Of a DNA stretch of 11,908 bases, positions 8,023 through 11,908 are shown in pieces. This DNA is from Firmicutes bacterium UBA1065 (lineage in GTDB: Bacteria > Bacillota > Clostridia > Tissierellales > Sedimentibacteraceae). Below the pieces are notes generated by a model. The model was not told the DNA's origin. It did not search any database and saw only the letters and a list, made by a program, of their open reading frames with translations. Numbering within the stretch: position 1 is the first letter of the stretch; each line of letters begins with the position of its first letter. Both the position numbers and the translations under genes were made by a program. The stretch covers positions 1-11,908 of the forward strand of contig DCDC01000117.1 of the NCBI GenBank assembly GCA_002316225.1, read 5' to 3'.

Positions 8023-8178
8023 TTATTTGTCTTTAACTAATTCATTTTTTCCTTCACATGCTTCCTTTTCTTTCTTTCCTAAATACCAATACAAATAACC
8101 TACCAAAACAACGACCATGGCCTGAGCCAGGAAAAAGACCCAAGTTCCTGATGACCAAAAAAGTTTTGAACCCTCCAT
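8023..8178 (-). CDS. Small one-helix membrane protein, symporter accessory subunit candidate
   Basis: A 51-residue ORF. The protein has a short N-terminal part (MEGSKLFWSSGT), one transmembrane helix (about residues 13-33, rich in V, F, L and W) and a highly charged tail GKKEKEACEGKNELVKDK. This resembles the small accessory subunits encoded next to secondary transporters, such as the MetS-type and 'symporter small accessory protein' families. Support as a real gene is strong: an excellent GGAGGTGA site lies before the ATG, with a second GGAGG just upstream of it. The stop codon TAA runs straight into the AAAGGAGG of the symporter gene, 13 bp before its start. It is the first gene after the T-box leader. 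Expected role: stabilising or tuning the symporter in the membrane; this is inferred from context and size. Confidence 0.82.
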   Translation of the reverse strand: MEGSKLFWSSGTWVFFLAQAMVVVLVGYLYWYLGKKEKEACEGKNELVKDK

Positions 8179-8250
8179 TTTTTCACCTCCCTCCTTTCAA
8201 TAAGAGCGCTTTACAAAATATACTTTGTCCACCATTAAAAAAATATATCT

Positions 8251-8270
8251 GAAGATAATTTCTTATCTTC
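8251..8270 (-). other. Leader hairpin between T-box terminator and first gene
   Basis: A perfect 8 bp stem (GAAGATAA with TTATCTTC) with a four-base loop lies in the transcribed leader. On the minus strand it is followed nine bases later by a T-run at 8237-8243, so it is only a weak terminator candidate. A second dyad (TATGTAT-GTTT-ATACATA) lies at 8300-8317. The rest of 8179-8347 shows no gene. Confidence 0.45.
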
Positions 8271-8347
8271 GAAGCTATAACTGTAAAACCTGAAATCACT
8301 ATGTATGTTTATACATATTTTTCATTTCCAGTCAGTTGATAAAGGGC

Positions 8348-8375
8348 AAAAAAAAACTGCCCATAAAGAGGCAGT
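8348..8375 (-). terminator. T-box-controlled attenuator terminator
   Basis: On the minus strand ACTGCC and GGCAGT form the stem, with an eight-base loop, followed by a run of about nine T. The CTCTTT within loop and stem edge (8365-8370) is also complementary to AAAGAG (8394-8399) just before the T-box bulge, so terminator and antiterminator are mutually exclusive. Confidence 0.92.
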
Positions 8376-8587
8376 GTTTACACCACGGTACCACTCTTTT
8401 ATGAAGCAGTGCTTCGCTCTTTCATGATAACGGTATTTAACCGTATTCTCATACTGCTATTTCCGAGAATCTTTTCATGGACTCTTTTCCATTAGGCTGG
8501 ACTGCCGGACTCACACTCTAAACCGGCTCGCTGAAGCTTCACTTAATGTACTCTTCCAATCATTAAATTATACATAATTTATTATTT
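8348..8587 (-). promoter_or_regulatory. T-box riboswitch leader, specifier probably AGA (Arg)
   Basis: The leader binds uncharged tRNA and then prevents termination. Read on the minus strand, the T-box core GAGTGGTACCGTGG (8383-8396) fits the consensus, with UGGU able to pair with an ACCA tRNA end. Stem I starts near 8561. An AGTA box (8549-8552) lies below the stem CATTA/TAATG (8544-8548 with 8490-8494), and the opposite strand carries GAA (8487-8489), completing the loop E motif. In the usual register (one base after GAA) the specifier is AGA at 8483-8485 (arginine); one base earlier gives AAG (lysine). The apical part has GCCGG/CCGGC. Hairpins at 8445-8470, 8430-8444 and 8402-8415 fill the middle. 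It sits between the promoter and the symporter operon. T-box identity is near certain; the tRNA assignment is less so. Confidence 0.93.
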
Positions 8588-8593
8588 TTATAG

Positions 8594-8622
8594 ATTATAA
8601 GTTGGTTTTTTAGTATTGTCAA
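8594..8622 (-). promoter_or_regulatory. Consensus SigA promoter of the T-box operon
   Basis: The minus strand has a perfect TTGACA (8617-8622), a 17 bp spacer and a perfect TATAAT (8594-8599). Transcription should start near 8587, just before the T-box structure. A full-consensus promoter is what attenuation control expects: constant initiation with regulation at the terminator. Confidence 0.93.
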
Positions 8623-8668
8623 TATATTTTTTTATTGAAAACGTTAATTGGTAAAAATTTCATTGTTT

Positions 8669-9352
8669 TCACGCAAGGATAACATCTACGAGCTCACCGG
8701 GTATTATGCTGTCTTGAGTCACATGGCAATCAAAGGCAATTATTTTGACGCCCTTTTTATTTATCTTTTCAAGTGTTTTGCCAAATGCTTCATGAGTTTT
8801 GTAATTTGGCGTAAAATACAAGACATCCTTCATTTGTACCACAAAACATAAATAAGCTTCATAGCCCTCATCCAGGCTGGCCGCAAGTTCATTTAAGTGT
8901 TTTAATCCCCTTTCCGTGGGAGCATCGGGGAACATTACAACCCCTTTTTCTTCCAGGGTAACCCCTTTAACTTCAACCAGGATTTTTTTCCCATCTGCCT
9001 CAATGTAAAAATCAAAGCGGGAACTTTTATATTTATATTCGGGTTTTATCAAAATAATATTTTTAAATAGATTACTGCCCAACAACCATTCATGAAAAAT
9101 TCCGTTTGGTGCCTGGCTGTCTATATTCACCAGTTTTTGGCCCTTATATACGGAAATTAAGCTGTATTTCGTCTTGCGTTTTGAATTGTTGTTCTCTTGA
9201 ACAAATACCCTGGCTCCTTCAATCAAAAGTTCCTTGCAGCGTCCAGTATTTTTGACATGACAGATCTCAATTCTCCCGTCTGTTTCAATATATGCCATAA
9301 ACCTGTTAAGCCTTTTAATAAACTTTGCTTCTCTTATGTTTTCGTATATCAA
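8669..9352 (-). CDS. sfsA: SfsA family protein (DNA/RNA nuclease, sugar fermentation stimulation)
   Basis: A 227-residue protein of the SfsA family, named for its effect on maltose genes in E. coli and carrying a nuclease-like fold that binds DNA. Family marks are FIKRLNRFMAYIE at the N-terminus, the CHVKNTGRCKELL segment, the conserved RFDFYIEADGKKILVEVKGVTLEEKGVVMFPDAPTERG core in its usual place (Asp, Glu and Lys of a PD-(D/E)xK-like site), and GELVDVILA near the end. The frame is open to a TTG at 9379 that overlaps the upstream gene by 14 bp and lacks a ribosome site. I chose the TTG ending at 9352 because AAGGAG lies six bases before it and the resulting MIYENIREAKFIKRLNRF fits the family N-terminus. 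It follows the B3/B4 gene by 13 bp, so the two are probably co-transcribed. No clear terminator was seen. Confidence 0.92.
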   Translation of the reverse strand: MIYENIREAKFIKRLNRFMAYIETDGRIEICHVKNTGRCKELLIEGARVFVQENNNSKRKTKYSLISVYKGQKLVNIDSQAPNGIFHEWLLGSNLFKNIILIKPEYKYKSSRFDFYIEADGKKILVEVKGVTLEEKGVVMFPDAPTERGLKHLNELAASLDEGYEAYLCFVVQMKDVLYFTPNYKTHEAFGKTLEKINKKGVKIIAFDCHVTQDSIIPGELVDVILA

Positions 9353-9365
9353 GAGTTGCTCCTTC

Positions 9366-10073
9366 TTATTCCAAATCAATTGATGTATTGTTTATATCAA
9401 GAATTGACGTTTTGCATGTACCGCCTAAATTATCCCGGACTAAGTTTGCCAATTCATTTATGGCATTTTCTAAATCTTTGGTTCTCTTTTCATCTACCGA
9501 TTCGATGACTAAAAAAGCATTTTTTGTGTTTTCTGTTAGCATGGTCCTTACTGATTCCCGCCAGTTCCAACACCTGCAGATTGCTCCTTCATCATCCTTG
9601 TATATTATTTCACCTTCATATGGAGGTTCGCTTTTATCGGACCCGTATGTAATAAAACTTTCATTTCCATCAGCTTTTGTAAGCCTGTTATCCCCCCTAA
9701 AGGCATCAATGTCTTCACCGCCGCAGGGCAAGGCATATTTCAAGGAAACAGAATTGTAAATATCAACCAAAGGATTTATGGTCCCTATGTGGTTGCCGTT
9801 TTTTACCCTCTTCAATAAGGCTTCAATGGAGCACCTGGCTCCTTTCTTTGTTTTGAACTTCTGAAAAGCCTCCCTCCATACCCTTATGACTTCATTTTGG
9901 GTAAACTCCGGATTATCCAGGTATTTTAAGGCATCAACCTCCGCATTTCTCAGCATATCCAGGTACTTATCCTCTTCTTTTATGGCATTGCCTATACCCC
10001 GGCATACAACAACTCCAATTTTTGCATTGGGAAACAAGACCCAAAAATCCTTTTCAATAATAAATTTTTTCAT
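9366..10073 (-). CDS. B3/B4 domain protein (Phe-tRNA synthetase beta-like)
   Basis: A 235-residue stand-alone B3/B4-domain protein, related to the editing domain region of the phenylalanyl-tRNA synthetase beta chain. Stand-alone members are thought to act on mischarged tRNA or to bind RNA, but their role is not settled. Typical segments are FPNAKIGVVVCRGIG (about 14-28), FTQNEVIRVWREAFQKF, SIEALLKRV, the core NPLVDIYNSVSLKYALPCGGEDID (about 100-123), and a GEIIYKDDEGAICRCWNWRES segment (about 153-173). The ATG has GGGAGG seven bases upstream and an extended -10 promoter 72 bp away. It overlaps nothing and is followed by sfsA 13 bp on. It stands divergent to the sugar-dehydrogenase-like gene across a 376 bp region. 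Confidence 0.88.
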   Translation of the reverse strand: MKKFIIEKDFWVLFPNAKIGVVVCRGIGNAIKEEDKYLDMLRNAEVDALKYLDNPEFTQNEVIRVWREAFQKFKTKKGARCSIEALLKRVKNGNHIGTINPLVDIYNSVSLKYALPCGGEDIDAFRGDNRLTKADGNESFITYGSDKSEPPYEGEIIYKDDEGAICRCWNWRESVRTMLTENTKNAFLVIESVDEKRTKDLENAINELANLVRDNLGGTCKTSILDINNTSIDLE

Positions 10074-10099
10074 TATGTACCTCCCGGACTCGTTTGTTT

Positions 10100-10124
10100 G
10101 AGATCCTTCGCTTTCGCTCAGGAT
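10100..10124. repeat. Dispersed intergenic repeat, copy 3 (partial)
   Basis: GAGATCCTTCGCTTTCGCTCAGGAT matches the core of the copies at 845 and 896 in the same orientation, with one inserted base in the middle (CGCTTTCGCTC against CGCTACGCTC). It lacks the TGACA end. It lies in the leader of the B3/B4 gene, between promoter and ribosome site. Confidence 0.8.
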
Positions 10125-10144
10125 AGCTTTTGATGATTGAATTC

Positions 10145-10153
10145 ATTATAACA
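10145..10153 (-). promoter_or_regulatory. Extended -10 promoter for B3/B4-sfsA unit
   Basis: The minus strand reads TGTTATAAT (TG-n-TATAAT), with no convincing -35. It would give a leader of about 65 nt that contains repeat copy 3. A small dyad ACATAA-TTT-TTATGT (10153-10167) lies directly upstream and overlaps its edge. Confidence 0.55.
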
Positions 10154-10211
10154 CATAATTTTTATGTTAACGAAATTAATTCCATAAATAATGCCAAGAA
10201 TTATTCCAAGA

Positions 10212-10235
10212 TTTACATAAATTTATTTATGTAAA
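10212..10235. repeat. AT-rich palindrome 1 in divergent region
   Basis: Perfect 10 bp inverted repeat, TTTACATAAA and TTTATGTAAA, around a TTTA spacer. A nearly identical copy lies at 10307-10334. Together they look like a paired operator or a small dispersed palindrome; no regulator gene is in the window. Confidence 0.75.
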
Positions 10236-10306
10236 CCCGCTGTCATTATTTAGCTTTTTTTATATAACTTACTCTATCTATGGCATTATTTGTAATTATA
10301 TGCATT

Positions 10307-10334
10307 GGTTTACATAAATTTAATTATGTAAACC
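10307..10334. repeat. AT-rich palindrome 2 in divergent region
   Basis: Perfect 11 bp arms, GGTTTACATAA and TTATGTAAACC, around a six-base spacer. Over the central 26 bases it differs from palindrome 1 at one position. The centres of the two are 97 bp apart. It ends about 115 bp before the start of the sugar-dehydrogenase-like gene. Apart from these dyads and repeat copies I see no gene in 10074-10449. Confidence 0.75.
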
Positions 10335-10371
10335 ACTATTATTTTGTCATCCCGGGTATATACGAAGGAAC

Positions 10372-10399
10372 GCATAATAAAAAACTCTAAACATATATT
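10372..10399 (+). promoter_or_regulatory. Possible SigE-type (sporulation) promoter
   Basis: GCATAAT (10372-10378), a 13 bp spacer and CATATATT (10392-10399) resemble the Bacillus/Clostridium SigE pattern (KMATATT, 13-15 bp, CATACA-T), with one mismatch in each half. No good SigA promoter was seen before this gene. The region is AT-rich, so chance matches are likely. Confidence 0.3.
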
Positions 10400-10449
10400 T
10401 TAACATAAAAGATTTATCCCTCTAAAAAAACGAAAAGGAGTGAATAGAA

Positions 10450-11859
10450 TTGAATAAGGTTGCAGTCAACTTACGGCCGATAATAAGCAATATAAATTTG
10501 CCCACCGTTATAAAAACTGCCCTGCTGCCGGGTGATACAACGGAGAGTTTGTTTGTAGCCACCCAGGTAGGAGAGATATTTAACATAAACTTAAGGAACG
10601 GACGGGTAAGACTTTTTTTGGATATTCAGCAGCGGATTATCCGCTTAGGTCAAAATGGGGGTTATGATGAACGCGGCTTGTTGGGCTTGGCCTTTCACCC
10701 TAATTTTTACTACAACGGTCTTTTTTATCTTCATTATTCATTGGCAGGGACCCAGGGGCCTGGTGCCCTTTCCTCTACTTTCCGTCCCAATCCCTGTGAA
10801 CCCGAAACTCTGAATTTAAGGTGGACAAATAGGGAAACCCGGTACGACCATATTGACACGGTGGAAGAGTGGATTTTGCTGTCAAACGGCCAGGCTCAAA
10901 GAAGGCGTACCTTGCTGAACTTAAGAAGACCCTTCATGAACCACAACGGTGTCAACAGCTTAACCTTTTCGCCGGAAACGGGAAGGTTGGTGCTTACCAC
11001 CGGAGACGGCGGCTCAGGGTATGACCCTTTTAACTTAAGTCAAAACATGATGGAGATCGCAGGAAAAATCATTGAAATTGATGTGAATGCTGATACGAAT
11101 ATAAATAATCTGCCGACTGTCACACGTTTTGACGAGCTTCCCCAGGCTGTTCAAAGAACCCTTACCGTAATTGCCAAGGGTGTCCGCAACATTTCAGGTA
11201 TAGCATTTCAAAGGTACTATAATCAATATATAAAATATGTGGGGAATGTAGGTCAGGATTTGGTGGAATCAATTTTTTCATTTGCTTGTTATAAACCCAT
11301 CCCGGCAACTGAAATTGTCTCAGCTTATGCCCAGAATCGCATTCTTGATCAAACCGGTATGATTAATTTTGGCTGGAGAGGTTGGGAAGGAGATTTACCA
11401 ACACCTATTATAAACCCTTGTTTATCAAATCCCTCATTAATTGAGGAAACCATAGCTTATTACATAGAAACAATCTCTACCGCAACCAAACGCATACTTC
11501 CCTTAACCTGCTATTATCACTTGGATCCGCGTCCGGATAAATTCAGCGGAACAGCCCTTACAGGTGTTCAACCCTATATGGGCAATGAAATTCCCGGCCT
11601 GACAGACTGCATCATTTTTATTGATTTTGTAAAAAGGGGACAATCACCTGCAAGAGGTGCCTTGGCTTATACAAATGTAAGAACGGAATGCAAGCAAAAT
11701 GACTACAGCCTCATTGAAATCAATTATGATTTCGGGCCTCAATCTGCCTACTTTGTCAGCTTGGGAACAAACACGGCTCAATCAAAGCTGTATCTGGGGG
11801 TTTACGGTTCAACAAATGTTACTGATTACAATCATGGAACAGTTTTTGAAATATATTAA
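10450..11859 (+). CDS. Glucose/sorbosone dehydrogenase-like beta-propeller protein (PQQ-type family)
   Basis: A 469-residue protein of the soluble quinoprotein glucose/sorbosone dehydrogenase family, a six-bladed beta-propeller; characterised members oxidise sugars with PQQ. Family motifs in order: DERGLLGLAFHPNFYYNG (73-90), NHNGVNSLTFSPETGRL (164-180, His165 at the catalytic-base position), TTGDGG (183-188), GKIIEIDV (205-212), GVRNISGIAF (244-253, Arg246), VGNVGQD (264-270) and NFGWRGWEG (306-314). The usual Asp before the catalytic His is Asn here, so dehydrogenase activity is uncertain. No signal peptide is visible, although most relatives are exported. The start is TTG, with AAAGGAG nine bases before it. 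It is the only plus-strand gene and has no partner in the window. A short GAGA/TCTC hairpin without a T-run lies 18 bp after the stop (11877-11888). Confidence 0.85.
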   Translation: MNKVAVNLRPIISNINLPTVIKTALLPGDTTESLFVATQVGEIFNINLRNGRVRLFLDIQQRIIRLGQNGGYDERGLLGLAFHPNFYYNGLFYLHYSLAGTQGPGALSSTFRPNPCEPETLNLRWTNRETRYDHIDTVEEWILLSNGQAQRRRTLLNLRRPFMNHNGVNSLTFSPETGRLVLTTGDGGSGYDPFNLSQNMMEIAGKIIEIDVNADTNINNLPTVTRFDELPQAVQRTLTVIAKGVRNISGIAFQRYYNQYIKYVGNVGQDLVESIFSFACYKPIPATEIVSAYAQNRILDQTGMINFGWRGWEGDLPTPIINPCLSNPSLIEETIAYYIETISTATKRILPLTCYYHLDPRPDKFSGTALTGVQPYMGNEIPGLTDCIIFIDFVKRGQSPARGALAYTNVRTECKQNDYSLIEINYDFGPQSAYFVSLGTNTAQSKLYLGVYGSTNVTDYNHGTVFEIY

Positions 11860-11908
11860 ACAAATAGGAAGCTCACGAGAGTTTTCTCAGGTTAATGACA
11901 AACCTTCT

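Noticed and set aside
8058..8252. 64-residue plus-strand ORF
   Set aside because: It is antisense to the 51-residue membrane protein gene, which has a far better ribosome site and context; the plus-strand peptide is proline-rich shadow sequence.
9325..9759. 144-residue plus-strand ORF opposite the B3/B4 gene
   Set aside because: It is a shadow frame antisense to two well-supported family genes, with no ribosome site or recognisable motif.
10345..10374. TTGTCA at 10344-10349 as a -35 box for the plus-strand gene
   Set aside because: No acceptable -10 at 16-18 bp; the sequence is better explained as part of a degenerate inverted copy of the dispersed repeat.

Overview
The window looks like chromosomal DNA from a low-GC Gram-positive anaerobe of the Clostridia. 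This rests on purine-rich Shine-Dalgarno sites before nearly every gene, use of TTG and GTG starts, a T-box riboswitch, consensus SigA-type promoters, AT-rich intergenic DNA, and small dispersed repeats of a kind common in clostridial genomes. The species cannot be told from the sequence. Nearly all genes lie on the minus strand; only the last gene at the right is on the plus strand.

Left block (62-2447, minus): argininosuccinate lyase (argH) with its own extended -10 promoter, followed by an acyl-ACP thioesterase. The roughly 200 bp between them hold two copies of a dispersed 31 bp repeat and a REP-like inverted repeat that begins 3 bp after the argH stop.

Central block (2487-8622, minus): one apparent six-gene operon. 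It starts at a perfect TTGACA-17-TATAAT promoter and runs through a T-box leader with its own terminator and antiterminator. The genes then follow in order: a 51-residue one-helix membrane protein too short for standard ORF calling, a sodium:solute symporter, a 169-residue protein of unknown function, a creatininase-family amidohydrolase, a PLP aminotransferase (GTG start) and a YjiH-type gate-domain membrane protein. A strong intrinsic terminator ends it, just before the argH promoter. My reading of the specifier loop gives AGA (Arg), with AAG (Lys) as the alternative register. T-boxes switch genes on when a tRNA is uncharged, so the operon probably brings in and processes an amino-acid-related compound during starvation rather than disposing of one. 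With argH next door, an arginine or guanidino-compound scavenging unit is the best working idea, but the substrate is inference.

Right block: sfsA and a B3/B4-domain gene form a two-gene minus-strand unit (8669-10073) with an extended -10 promoter. The 376 bp divergent region (10074-10449) holds a third dispersed repeat, a degenerate inverted fourth copy, and two almost identical AT-rich palindromes. A plus-strand glucose/sorbosone dehydrogenase-like beta-propeller gene (10450-11859) follows. It lacks a signal peptide and may have a SigE-like sporulation promoter.
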